Assembly (NCBI GenBank): GCA_040005265.1
Contig: JBDTZF010000025.1
Location: 1 to 25,320 of the forward strand
Direction of reading: 5' to 3'
Source: JBDTZF01 sp040005265
Lineage (GTDB): Bacteria; Verrucomicrobiota; Verrucomicrobiia; Chthoniobacterales; UBA10450
DNA length: 25,320 bases
The translations under genes were made by a program, and so were the position numbers. The notes beneath the pieces were generated by a model, which saw only the letters and a program-made list of their open reading frames with translations, did no database searches and was not told where the DNA came from. Below, piece after piece: positions 7,445 to 15,102 of this stretch (position 1 is the stretch's first letter; the number at the start of each line of letters is the position of its first letter).

Positions 7445-9799
7445 ATGTCTCTACCCCACCATCCGTTTCGCAAATGGCGCGATTATCCGATTCGAGTTAA
7501 GGGCCTCGTTGTACTTTCGGCTCCGCTTGCAGCAATGATTGTTTCGATCGGTTTGTTCTTTGTTGCCAAACACCAGAACGACGGTGCAGACGACTGGGTA
7601 AACCACAGCCTCGAAGTCAAACAGGAGGCTCAGCACATTCTTACTCTGCTGGTCGACAGTGAGACCGGTGTGCGCGGCTATTATCTCACGGGTGATCCGG
7701 CGTATCGCAAACCTCACGATTCGGCGGTCCACGAACTGCCTTTTGCCATTAAGGCGTTGGAGAAATTGACCGCCGACAATCCAAGTCAACAAACTCGAAT
7801 CAAAAATTCGATCAGACCTCTAATGGAGAAGCGACTCGACTTGGAAGATCAAGCGGATGCGAACTTCTCGAACGGGGGTTTGACGGAGTCGCTACGAAAT
7901 ATCCTTGCCCAGGGCCAGGAGGCAATGACCCGGCTTCGAGCCGCGGTCAAGGATTTCATTGGCGCAGAGAATCACCTTCTCGCTTCCCGTCAGCAGCGCG
8001 CCACCGACTTGGACCGCCGAACTGCGCTGGTGCTAGTGTTTACCGGATTGATTGGACTCTCCGTCGGAATCGGCGCGGTCTTGTTGTTCGCCAAAGGGAT
8101 CGCCACACGATTAGACCTAATTGTCGATGAGACGGAGGCGTTGCGGCAGGAACAGCCGCTCGGTCCCGCGCCGATCGGAGACGACGAGATCGGCCGTCTC
8201 GGCCGCGCTTGCCATGACGCGAGTAAGTTATTGGCGGAGCGGCGGGCGGAATTGATTAACGCCAAAACGGCGGCCGAAGCGTCGAACCGGGCGAAGAGCG
8301 ACTTCCTGGCCAATATCAGCCACGAAGTGCGGACGCCTCTCAATGGAATCATCGGCCTAACCGATCTAGCGCTCGAGACGGGACTCTCCAGCACCCAACG
8401 TGACTATCTCGACATGGTGAAGCATTCCGCTGATTCCCTTCGCCTGCTCATCAACGATCTGCTCGATCTCGCAAAAATAGAGGCGGGGAAATTGCACGTT
8501 GAGAATAGTCCATTCGATCTCCACGAACTCGTTGAAAAAACCTGCGGCCCGCTCCGGGCCCGGGCCGAGGTAAAAAAGCTCACCCTGCATTATTCAATCT
8601 CGACTGGCATGTCGCGGTTTGTCCGCGGCGATTCGTTGCGTCTACGCCAAGTCCTGATCAACCTCGTCGATAACGCAATCAAATTTACCGCCGAAGGCAG
8701 CGTCAGCATCAACGTTCAGCCTTCGCCGTGTAACTCCGACGCGGTGGGAGTTCAGTTTTCAATCGTCGATACTGGAATCGGAATTGCCAGGGAAAAACAG
8801 GAAATGATCTTCGAGTCTTTCTCGCAAGCTGATAGCTCCACGTCGCGGCAGTACGGCGGCACTGGTCTTGGATTGGCGATCTGTTCGGAGTTGGTGGCGC
8901 TGATGGGCGGACGAATCTGGGTCGAAAGCCACGCCCAACGAGGAAGTGCATTTCATTTTACGATCGAAGTAGAACGCGTCGACGCTTTAGTTGAAGAATC
9001 CATTCCCGCGGTTTTGCCAGAGAAATCAAGACCCTTGGTCGCTTTGCGGGTTTTAGTGGTGGATGACAATCCCGTAAACCAAACAGTTGCCGCGGGGTTT
9101 CTGACCCGACTGGGGTACCGCATCGCGACGGCAAATAACGGCCTTGAAGCGATTGAATCCGCGCAGGCAGAACGTTTTGACGCGATTTTGATGGACGTGC
9201 AAATGCCTGAGATGGATGGCTTCGCCGCCACAAGACGGCTTCGTCATTTAGAAGACAAACAGGGACATCGAACGCCGGTCATCGCCATGACCGCGCACGC
9301 CGGGCCAGAGGATCGGGCTCGGTGCCTCGCTGCCGGCATGGACGATTACATCGCCAAGCCGATCTCGAAACAACAACTCCAGGAGGTGCTGTTGCGCATA
9401 GTAACCGGAATTGTCCCCTCAAATAGATCGATCCCCGTTCCGGCCGACGGGACACGCTTTACCCAATCTTTACTGTTAGGAAGACTCGATGGCGATGCCG
9501 AATGCTTCGAACGCGTGGCCCACCTCTTTGTGAGCAATACCCCGCCAATGGTTGCGCGGTTGCGCGAGCAACTGGCCACCGGCGATGGCACAGGAGCTAC
9601 GAAGACCGCGCATTTCCTTCGTGGCTCCCTGGCCAACATCGCGGCTGATCGAGCAGCAGCGATCGCGACCAAACTCGAGGAATTGGCGCAAAACAAGCTT
9701 CAACCTCGGAAAGAAGAGCTGCTCCATGACCTCGACCAAGAACTGCATTCCATTTACTCCGAACTGGGAAGCCGCGAAACCGGCGTCTGCATCGGCTGA
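7445..9799 (+). CDS. Hybrid sensor histidine kinase (CHASE3-HAMP-HisKA-HATPase-REC-HPt)
   Basis: A membrane-bound phosphorelay kinase of 784 aa from the ATG at 7445. A TTG at 7436 gives 787 aa, and the numbering here uses the TTG form. Domains: TM1 about 24-44; CHASE3 about 45-190 with the typical ETGVRGYYLTGD; TM2 about 197-219; HAMP about 220-272; HisKA with His296 in SHEVRTPLNG; HATPase with Asn413, DTGIGI (445-450) and GGTGLGL (474-480); REC with phospho-acceptor Asp587 and Lys641; C-terminal HPt with His726 in AHFLRGSLANI. All catalytic residues are present, so an internal His296-Asp587-His726 relay is expected. The last 74 bases overlap the response regulator gene, which is the obvious next acceptor. 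The stimulus is unknown. Neither start has a strong ribosome site. Confidence 0.95.
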   Translation: MSLPHHPFRKWRDYPIRVKGLVVLSAPLAAMIVSIGLFFVAKHQNDGADDWVNHSLEVKQEAQHILTLLVDSETGVRGYYLTGDPAYRKPHDSAVHELPFAIKALEKLTADNPSQQTRIKNSIRPLMEKRLDLEDQADANFSNGGLTESLRNILAQGQEAMTRLRAAVKDFIGAENHLLASRQQRATDLDRRTALVLVFTGLIGLSVGIGAVLLFAKGIATRLDLIVDETEALRQEQPLGPAPIGDDEIGRLGRACHDASKLLAERRAELINAKTAAEASNRAKSDFLANISHEVRTPLNGIIGLTDLALETGLSSTQRDYLDMVKHSADSLRLLINDLLDLAKIEAGKLHVENSPFDLHELVEKTCGPLRARAEVKKLTLHYSISTGMSRFVRGDSLRLRQVLINLVDNAIKFTAEGSVSINVQPSPCNSDAVGVQFSIVDTGIGIAREKQEMIFESFSQADSSTSRQYGGTGLGLAICSELVALMGGRIWVESHAQRGSAFHFTIEVERVDALVEESIPAVLPEKSRPLVALRVLVVDDNPVNQTVAAGFLTRLGYRIATANNGLEAIESAQAERFDAILMDVQMPEMDGFAATRRLRHLEDKQGHRTPVIAMTAHAGPEDRARCLAAGMDDYIAKPISKQQLQEVLLRIVTGIVPSNRSIPVPADGTRFTQSLLLGRLDGDAECFERVAHLFVSNTPPMVARLREQLATGDGTGATKTAHFLRGSLANIAADRAAAIATKLEELAQNKLQPRKEELLHDLDQELHSIYSELGSRETGVCIG

Positions 9800-10283
9800 A
9801 TCGACGTCGCTTCAATCTGCCGCCTCTTCCCTTCGCAAAGTGGTCGTGGCGGAAGACGATCCCGTCTCTCTTGAAATTCTCGCGAGCATTCTAACCAAGT
9901 GGGGCTTCCACGTTATCGCCACCACCGATGGGCGGGAAGCGATGGAGGCTTTGCGCGCACAGAACGAACCGGTCCTGGCGATAATCGATTGGATGATGCC
10001 GGGTTTGGAAGGGCCCGAGGTATGCCGCCGCGCCCGCGAAGCAAATCGCCTGGTTTATATTTTAATGCTAACTGCGCGCGTCGGAAAAGATCGTATCGTT
10101 GAGGCACTGGAGGCCGGCGCCGACGACTACTTAAGCAAGCCGTTCGACAACGCAGAGTTGCAGGCCCGGCTAAATGTCGGCCTCCGCATTATCGATCTTC
10201 AAGCCTCTCTTCGCGCCCGAATTATCGATCTCGAAGGCCTGGTGAAAGAGAATCGCGATTTGAAATTGCGCATTCCCCTTTAA
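9726..10283 (+). CDS. Receiver-only response regulator with C-terminal coiled-coil tail
   Basis: 185 aa from the ATG at 9726, chosen because a purine-rich GAAGAG lies about 8 bases upstream and later in-frame starts (GTG at 9840) lack any ribosome site. An about 37-residue polar leader comes first. The receiver domain follows, with VAEDD (41-45), phospho-acceptor Asp88 in IIDWMMPG, Thr116 in MLTAR and Lys138 in SKPF. After the receiver there is only a helical, heptad-like tail (about 153-182) and no DNA-binding, GGDEF or other output domain. The reading frame overlaps the kinase gene by 74 bases, implying coupled translation. It is probably the terminal receiver for the HPt His726 of the upstream kinase. 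How it passes on the signal is unknown. Confidence 0.88.
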   Translation: MTSTKNCIPFTPNWEAAKPASASAESTSLQSAASSLRKVVVAEDDPVSLEILASILTKWGFHVIATTDGREAMEALRAQNEPVLAIIDWMMPGLEGPEVCRRAREANRLVYILMLTARVGKDRIVEALEAGADDYLSKPFDNAELQARLNVGLRIIDLQASLRARIIDLEGLVKENRDLKLRIPL

Positions 10284-10320
10284 GGAATCACGTCGACCGA
10301 ACCAGCGACCAGCCGCTCTA

Positions 10321-10749
10321 TCACGGAGTGAGAAACACTTTGCCCGTGTAAGGATCTTTCACCGGCGTCCCCGGAGCGATACCGCTAACATCAATATACC
10401 CGCTATCCGGGGCGAATGGGCTGGTTACAAATCCTTTCTTCCCCGGCACCGGAGTTCCGTACGGAAAATCGCCTTTGCTGTTTTTCAGCGCGGAAGGCTG
10501 GCTTACCGCCCGCGTATTGGCTCGAGTGGGCGGGTTGTTCGCCGCGTCGGTCGATGTCTTGCTCGAGGCGGTTTCAGCCGTTCGTTTCTGTGTTTTGCGG
10601 CGAACCGGCTTTTTGGCGGGCTGACCAAAAGCATGTTTTAGTGAGTGGAAAAAATCTTCGAAAGGGCCCGCTGATGCGTGCTCAGAAATGCCGACTAAAG
10701 CGAAGATCGAAATGGAAATTATCCGGACCCTTAAACACCGCTTTGGCAC
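10321..10749 (-). CDS. Small basic secreted protein of unknown function
   Basis: This 142-aa frame opens with GTG. No in-frame ATG exists, and an upstream in-frame stop leaves GTG as the only normal start. Residues about 8-27 form a signal peptide ending HASAG. The middle (about 45-90) is Lys/Arg/Thr/Ala-rich and looks disordered. The C-terminus carries an ordered segment, SGYIDVSGIAPGTPVKDPYT followed by GKVFLTP. I associate such a DVSG..PGT.V..PYTGK.F tail with small exported proteins of Verrucomicrobiota; this is from memory, not a search. It is convergent with the response regulator (37-bp gap) and divergent from the PEP-CTERM gene. Confidence 0.75.
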   Translation of the reverse strand: MPKRCLRVRIISISIFALVGISEHASAGPFEDFFHSLKHAFGQPAKKPVRRKTQKRTAETASSKTSTDAANNPPTRANTRAVSQPSALKNSKGDFPYGTPVPGKKGFVTSPFAPDSGYIDVSGIAPGTPVKDPYTGKVFLTP

Positions 10750-10804
10750 AATCGCCGATTTAAACAGAGTTCAGTCCGAAACACCAGCCTCATCGTTGGA
10801 GAGT

Positions 10805-10841
10805 AGCCGCGGCCATTCGCGGCTTGATTTTTTCAGCCGCG
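10805..10841 (+). promoter_or_regulatory. Terminator/anti-terminator-like leader before the PEP-CTERM gene
   Basis: The arm AGCCGCG (10805-10811) pairs perfectly with CGCGGCT (10818-10824) across a 6-base loop. TGATTTTTT follows, as in an intrinsic terminator on the + strand. A second exact copy of AGCCGCG lies at 10835-10841 and can pair with the same CGCGGCT arm, forming a different hairpin that encloses the T run. The two structures exclude each other. The element ends 22 bases before the ATG at 10864, so it lies in that gene's leader. No ligand-binding aptamer is recognisable upstream. Pairing is seen in the sequence; a regulatory role is inferred. Confidence 0.45.
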
Positions 10842-10863
10842 TTGGAGTACCATCGCCGCTACC

Positions 10864-11553
10864 ATGAACGCGATCGGTCGCAGCCTCCTCATATTCACGC
10901 TGTTTTTTCTCACTCGCACAGTGGGCGCAGTCGCCGTGGGCCAAACCGACACTTTCCAGGACGGCACCACGATGAACTGGTTGAATGGTGAAATCATCGG
11001 CACCCCTCCGGTCATCAATGTTCCGAATGGCGGCCCGGCCGGCGCTGGCGACCACTACATTCAAGTTACGTCAGATGGAAGCGGCTCCGGCGGAAAGCTC
11101 ACCACATTCAATCGCGACCAGTGGCTGGGCGATTATATCGCAACCGGCGTTACCTCAATCGGAGTCGATCTCCTTAATCAGAGCGCGGTGAGCCTTTCCA
11201 TCCGGATGGCCTTCAAGAATGGTCCCGGAGGGGGTGCCAGCGCTGCGGGTTATCTTACGCAAGCCATGCTTCTGCCAGTTGGTAGCGGCTGGCAGCATTT
11301 CACTCTCTCGCTCGCCCCTGCCAATCTGATCGCCGTTAACAACCCCTCGCCATGGGCGACATTTTTCATCGGCGAAGTACGCTTTATCCACGCAGTCGGC
11401 ACGACCAGCTTGAGCGGAACAAATGTCGTGGGTCAGTTCGGGATCGACAATATTCATGCTGTCCCCGAGCCCACCACTACGACGCTGATAACAGTGAGCC
11501 TGCTCATGTTTGTTGCAGGTGTCTTTCGGCGAAAGCTTGTGGTTGGGCGATGA
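10864..11553 (+). CDS. PEP-CTERM sorting-domain protein
   Basis: This 229-aa exported protein has a signal peptide (about 1-24), then a Gly/Asn/Thr-rich region expected to form beta sheet (about 25-198). The C-terminal signal has PEP at 201-203, a hydrophobic helix (about 208-220) and a basic end FRRK. That tripartite tail is the exosortase (EpsH) recognition signal, so the protein is probably cleaved and delivered to the surface with exopolysaccharide. No exosortase gene is in the window. The central region, with DTFQDGTTMNW near the start and a WQHFTLSL strand, recalls carbohydrate-binding-like sheets in PEP-CTERM proteins, but no named domain can be supported. The TGA overlaps the next gene's ATG as ATGA. 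Confidence 0.9.
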   Translation: MNAIGRSLLIFTLFFLTRTVGAVAVGQTDTFQDGTTMNWLNGEIIGTPPVINVPNGGPAGAGDHYIQVTSDGSGSGGKLTTFNRDQWLGDYIATGVTSIGVDLLNQSAVSLSIRMAFKNGPGGGASAAGYLTQAMLLPVGSGWQHFTLSLAPANLIAVNNPSPWATFFIGEVRFIHAVGTTSLSGTNVVGQFGIDNIHAVPEPTTTTLITVSLLMFVAGVFRRKLVVGR

Positions 11554-12056
11554 TTGATACGCATTCGGCAAGAATTAGCAGACAGATGAGACTAACCTCC
11601 GCGCTGTTCCTGATCGCCCTGGCTTTGACTGTTTCGTCGTCCGATTCGCAGCCGGCTAACGGCGATCACTCCTCCTCGGAATTAAAAGACACGATCGCTC
11701 GAATGGATAAGGCAACATTCGACGCCTTTAACGCACACGATGTCGATCTTCTCATGTCGATGTTCACCAGCGACCTCGAGTTCTATCATGACACGGGCGG
11801 GTTGACGAATTTTCAGCAAACCACTGACAACTTCCGCAAGCTTTTTGCGAACACGCCCGACATCAAGAGAGATTTAATCGCTGGCACGCTCGAAGTTTAT
11901 CCGATCAAAGACTACGGCGCGCTTGAAATCGGTTCGCACCGGTTCTGCCATAAGGAGAATGGGAAAGACGACTGCGGGACATTCAAGTTCGCCATGGTTT
12001 GGAAAAAAGCCGGGGACGCCTGGAAAATGACGCGCATCGTTAGTTACGGACACTAA
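11550..12056 (+). CDS. Secreted NTF2-like (SnoaL/DUF4440-type) protein
   Basis: The start at 11550 overlaps the stop of the PEP-CTERM gene as ATGA and gives 168 aa. A second ATG at 11586 would begin directly at the signal peptide (MRLTSALFLIALALTVSSS) and is an equal alternative. The mature part has the NTF2/DUF4440 pattern: a long first helix with MDKATFDAFNAHDVDLLMSM, then FTSDLEFYHDTGG, and late strands around FKFAMVWKKAGDAWKMTRIV. The family holds small-molecule enzymes and binding proteins with a cone-shaped pocket; function cannot be read off. Coupling to the PEP-CTERM gene suggests joint expression. Confidence 0.82.
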   Translation: MIDTHSARISRQMRLTSALFLIALALTVSSSDSQPANGDHSSSELKDTIARMDKATFDAFNAHDVDLLMSMFTSDLEFYHDTGGLTNFQQTTDNFRKLFANTPDIKRDLIAGTLEVYPIKDYGALEIGSHRFCHKENGKDDCGTFKFAMVWKKAGDAWKMTRIVSYGH

Positions 12057-12077
12057 ATAGCCGCACGTGCGGGTTAG
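12053..12077. terminator. Palindromic hairpin between convergent genes, candidate bidirectional terminator
   Basis: CCGCACGTGCGG (12061-12072) is a perfect 12-bp palindrome. It is flanked by CTAA (12053-12056) and TTAG (12074-12077), which also pair, with a short asymmetric bulge. It occupies the 17-bp gap between the stop codons of the NTF2-like gene (+) and the PAS kinase (-), and the outer arms include both stops. There is no T run, so it is not a classical intrinsic terminator. It could still end or pause transcription in both directions. Confidence 0.4.
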
Positions 12078-13699
12078 GATGCGACTCTCTCCAGAAGCGA
12101 TCGCAGGTCCTGAAAGTTGACCGGTTTGGTTAAGTGATAATCAAACCCTGCCTCCATGCTGCGCCGGATATCGTCCTCCGTACCGAAGCCGCTGAGCGCG
12201 ATTCCGTGCAAAGGCTGACGTTTTTTTGCCTCGCGCACCAGTTCGTAACCGCTGCTGTCGGGAAGGCCGATGTCGCTAATGAGCGCATCGAATCGTTCGT
12301 TATCGAGAATTTTTAGGGCATCGCGCGCACAATCGACGGTGGCGACTTCATGCCCGCATTTGGTGAGCAATCTCGAGAAGATTGCCAGCGTGTCCGCATG
12401 ATCGTCCACGAGCAGAATACGCAGGCTTCGCGATGCCCGGGTCTCACTCCCCTTAAAATTAGTAGCGGTAGATTTGGGCGCCGCGACAGCATCCAGCGTA
12501 ATCTTGAACGAAGCACCGAGATTCTTTCCCGGGCTTTGAACGGTAATTGCGCCGCCATGAAGGTCCATCAACGTTTTCGAAATCGTTAAGCCGAGTCCTA
12601 GTCCGCCAAATTGCCGGGTAATCGATCGTTCGCCCTGTTCAAAGGCTTTGAAAATATTTAGTTGCTGTTCGGTTTCGATGCCAATGCCGGTGTCCGTGAT
12701 TTGGAACGCAAAATTCTCACCTTCGTTGAATGTTCGTATTGCAATCCGGCCGCCCTCATTCGTAAACTTCATTGCATTGCTGATCAAATTCCACAGGACT
12801 TGTTGGACTCGAACCGGATCAGCCCAAACGTGGTGGCGACTCGCGCTAAGGTCGATTTTAAGCTCGATCTGTTTCTCCTGAATAGCGGCTCGCACGATCT
12901 GAAGCGCATCGCGCAACAAGCGATGCGCATCCACCGTCTCGCAACGCAGCTCGATCTTGCCGCGCGCGATTCGCGTTACGTCCAGAAGATCATCGATTAA
13001 ACGCGCTTCCAACTGCACGTTTCTCCAGATTGCGATAACTTCCTCACGGAACTCGGGCAGCAGGTCGTTGTGCTCAGCGAGGTAACTTGCCGCCGCCAGC
13101 GCCGGGGTCAGCGGTGTTCGCAGCTCATGACTCAACTGCGCTAGAAAATCGTCCTTCGCCTTGCTTGCCTCTTCCGCAGCTGTCTTGGCCGCCTGCAATC
13201 TTTCTTCGGCTCGTCTGCGCTCGGTAATATTCCGGAAACTCCATACCCGGCCCACGGTCCGATTGTCGATCTGCTGCAGTTTCGAATAGCGCTCGAATAT
13301 TCTCCCATCTGCATATTCAATTACATCGAAGGTTTCCGGCGCCGCCGATGCGTAGATGGATTTGATGCCCGAAATAAATTCCTTCGGATCTTTGAATTGC
13401 CTGCTGAATATTTCACGCAACTGCTGCACGCTGGCCGAGGCGATTGCTTCACGGGTGACACCTAGCATCTCCACGTAGTTTTCATTGAACGCAGTGACCT
13501 TGTTTGCTCCGTCAGTCACGACAATGGCGTCAGTTGTGGATTCGAGCATGGCCCGCATCATCACGAGCAAATTGGCCAGCTCCTCCTTCTTCTTTTCCAG
13601 CGCGTCTCGCAGCTGAATCAGGTCTCCCTCGATCCGCATGGTGGGTATCGCCAAAGGAACTCCCCTTTTGAGAGCTTCTGGCTTTCTCATCGTTCCCAT
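12074..13699 (-). CDS. Soluble PAS hybrid sensor histidine kinase (PAS-HisKA-HATPase-REC)
   Basis: 541 aa with no membrane segment. An N-terminal coiled coil (about 22-50) leads into a PAS domain (about 50-160) ending in the PAC-like VWSFRNITERRRAEE. HisKA has His191 in SHELRTPLTP. HATPase has Asn308 in NLISNAMKF, DTGIGI (336-341) and GGLGLGL (365-371). A C-terminal receiver has LLVDDH, phospho-acceptor Asp476 in SDIGLPD, and Lys525. All catalytic residues are in place. No HPt or output domain is present, so signalling needs a separate partner or the receiver acts back on the kinase. The start has GGGT about 6 bases upstream. It is not adjacent to a response regulator and is divergent from the PEP-mutase-family gene. 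Confidence 0.95.
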   Translation of the reverse strand: MGTMRKPEALKRGVPLAIPTMRIEGDLIQLRDALEKKKEELANLLVMMRAMLESTTDAIVVTDGANKVTAFNENYVEMLGVTREAIASASVQQLREIFSRQFKDPKEFISGIKSIYASAAPETFDVIEYADGRIFERYSKLQQIDNRTVGRVWSFRNITERRRAEERLQAAKTAAEEASKAKDDFLAQLSHELRTPLTPALAAASYLAEHNDLLPEFREEVIAIWRNVQLEARLIDDLLDVTRIARGKIELRCETVDAHRLLRDALQIVRAAIQEKQIELKIDLSASRHHVWADPVRVQQVLWNLISNAMKFTNEGGRIAIRTFNEGENFAFQITDTGIGIETEQQLNIFKAFEQGERSITRQFGGLGLGLTISKTLMDLHGGAITVQSPGKNLGASFKITLDAVAAPKSTATNFKGSETRASRSLRILLVDDHADTLAIFSRLLTKCGHEVATVDCARDALKILDNERFDALISDIGLPDSSGYELVREAKKRQPLHGIALSGFGTEDDIRRSMEAGFDYHLTKPVNFQDLRSLLERVAS

Positions 13700-13813
13700 T
13701 CTACCCGATCAAAATCATAACACCACCAAGATCGGCTGCCAACCACCTTGCAGAGGGCGGATCGTCCCTAAATTTTCGCTTTCGATTTTGCTATTTCTGC
13801 TTTCCTGTTCGGC

Positions 13814-14656
13814 ATGCCCGACGCGAACTCCCGCTCTGATGCCATCGCAAAGTTTCGCACACTCCATGAATCGGGTTGTTTCGTGCTTCCCAATCCATGG
13901 GATGTGGGATCGGCCATTTATCTTCAACGGCTCGGATTCAAGGCGCTGGCGACCACGTCTGCGGGCGTCGCCTTTTCCCATGGAAAATCGGATTCGACCC
14001 CGGCGCTGCCTCTCGATCTCATGCTCGCGCATTTCCGTGAAATCGTTAATGCCACATCGTTGCCGGTGAATGCGGATTTTCAGTCGGGTTATGCCGATGA
14101 GCCTGAAGATGTCTCAGAAAACGTAAGCCGATGCATCGCAACCGGTGTTGCGGGATTATCTATAGAGGACAACACCGGGCATGCCGAAGCGCCGCTTTAT
14201 GAGAAAAATCTGGCGACCCAGCGCATACGTGCCGCGCGCGACGCCATCGACCGGTCCGGTTCTCCCGTGGTCCTGACCGGGCGCTGCGAAGCGTGGCTGG
14301 TCGGTCATGCCGATCCGTTAGGCACTGCCTTGGATCGTCTCGTTGCTTACGCCGAAGCTGGCGCCGACTGCCTGTATGCGCCGGGCGTAACCGAGCGCGA
14401 CGAAATTGCGCAGATCGTAAAAGCAATCTCGCCAAAACCGGTCAACGTCCTGGTTTCGTCTCCAAGCAAAGAGCTGACTGTTGCGCGTCTCGCCGATCTC
14501 GGAGTGCGCCGCATCTCCGTCGGGTCGATCCTGGCACGGATTGCCTGGGGCGCATTCATGCGCTCCGCCCGCGCCATCGCAGCTACTGGTACGTTCGAAT
14601 CGTTTGCCGACGCGGCGCCCTTTGCCGAGCTCAACGAACTTTTTTCGAATCGCTGA
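13814..14656 (+). CDS. Isocitrate lyase/phosphoenolpyruvate mutase family protein
   Basis: 280 aa with the TIM-barrel pattern of the PEP mutase/ICL superfamily (PF13714 type). Seen: PNPWDVGSA (27-35), TTSAGVAFSHG (48-57), NADFQSGYAD with Asp88 (86-95), GLSIEDNTG with Glu118/Asp119 (114-122), GRCEA (156-160), and a late RISVGS strand. The KKCGH motif of true isocitrate lyases is absent, so C-C or C-P lyase activity on a small 2-oxo or acyl acid is likely but the substrate is open. Candidates include methylisocitrate-, oxaloacetate- or carboxy-PEP-type reactions. The ribosome site is weak. It has no metabolic neighbours that would point to a pathway. Confidence 0.88.
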   Translation: MPDANSRSDAIAKFRTLHESGCFVLPNPWDVGSAIYLQRLGFKALATTSAGVAFSHGKSDSTPALPLDLMLAHFREIVNATSLPVNADFQSGYADEPEDVSENVSRCIATGVAGLSIEDNTGHAEAPLYEKNLATQRIRAARDAIDRSGSPVVLTGRCEAWLVGHADPLGTALDRLVAYAEAGADCLYAPGVTERDEIAQIVKAISPKPVNVLVSSPSKELTVARLADLGVRRISVGSILARIAWGAFMRSARAIAATGTFESFADAAPFAELNELFSNR

Positions 14657-14738
14657 GCAAGGCTCGTTTCGGGCGAAGCCGGTCGGACCGCGGCCCTTTT
14701 CTTATGTCGTGCGCGTCAGCCCCGTCGCGATCGCACAA

Positions 14739-15026
14739 TTAATGACGGTCGTGATCATGATCATTGTCATGATGACGATGGTGGTGTTGATGGGCATACT
14801 CTTTATGGAATTCGCCCTTCCGCACGTATTCGCCGTGAACCCAGTGTCCGTGCTCCCGATGGCCGGGCCTCCAGACAAAGAAATATCCATCGTCCCAATA
14901 GCTTGCACCGTCGTAAAACCCCTGGTCGCCAATATTAATCGAGAGATCGAGCGCGTTCGCTGTCGGCTTCGACACTACACCCACCGCCAATAGGGCGGCC
15001 AAAATCAATATAAGTTTCATTTTCAT
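14739..15026 (-). CDS. Small His-rich secreted protein
   Basis: 95 aa with a signal peptide (about 1-26, ending TANA). The short mature part contains a YFFVWRPGHREHGHWVHGEY pattern, close to the YxWxPGxW...WVxGxY repeats seen in small exported bacterial proteins. The final 25 residues are dominated by His, Asp, Glu and Arg, with a His-His-His run and alternating Asp-His pairs. That tail could bind divalent metals such as Zn, Cu or Ni; this is inference from composition. Two start codons, 15026 and 15020, differ by two residues. The ribosome site is poor. Confidence 0.72.
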   Translation of the reverse strand: MKMKLILILAALLAVGVVSKPTANALDLSINIGDQGFYDGASYWDDGYFFVWRPGHREHGHWVHGEYVRKGEFHKEYAHQHHHRHHDNDHDHDRH

Positions 15027-15102
15027 CGTTATTAATAATTCGGGTTCGGCCGGCCCGGCGGCCGCATTCTTTTCAACATCAGGGAAAGCAAGCGCCTGAG
15101 TG

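Noticed and set aside
9552..9725. N-terminal extension of the response regulator frame
   Set aside because: This stretch lies fully inside the kinase HPt coding region and reads as out-of-frame residues with no receiver similarity.
11352..11549. Upstream extension of the NTF2-like frame
   Set aside because: It overlaps the PEP-CTERM gene, and the residues are an out-of-frame shadow. A signal peptide begins after 11550.
14657..14738. Terminator between the PEP-mutase-family gene and the His-rich gene
   Set aside because: The stretch is GC-rich with a short CCCTTTT, but no stem of more than 4 bp lies in the correct position.
14481..14993. 170-aa + strand ORF with a hydrophobic Met/Ile/Val-rich middle
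   Set aside because: The hydrophobic part is just the antisense of the His/Asp codon run in the secreted protein, and the first half is a frame shadow of the PEP-mutase-family gene.
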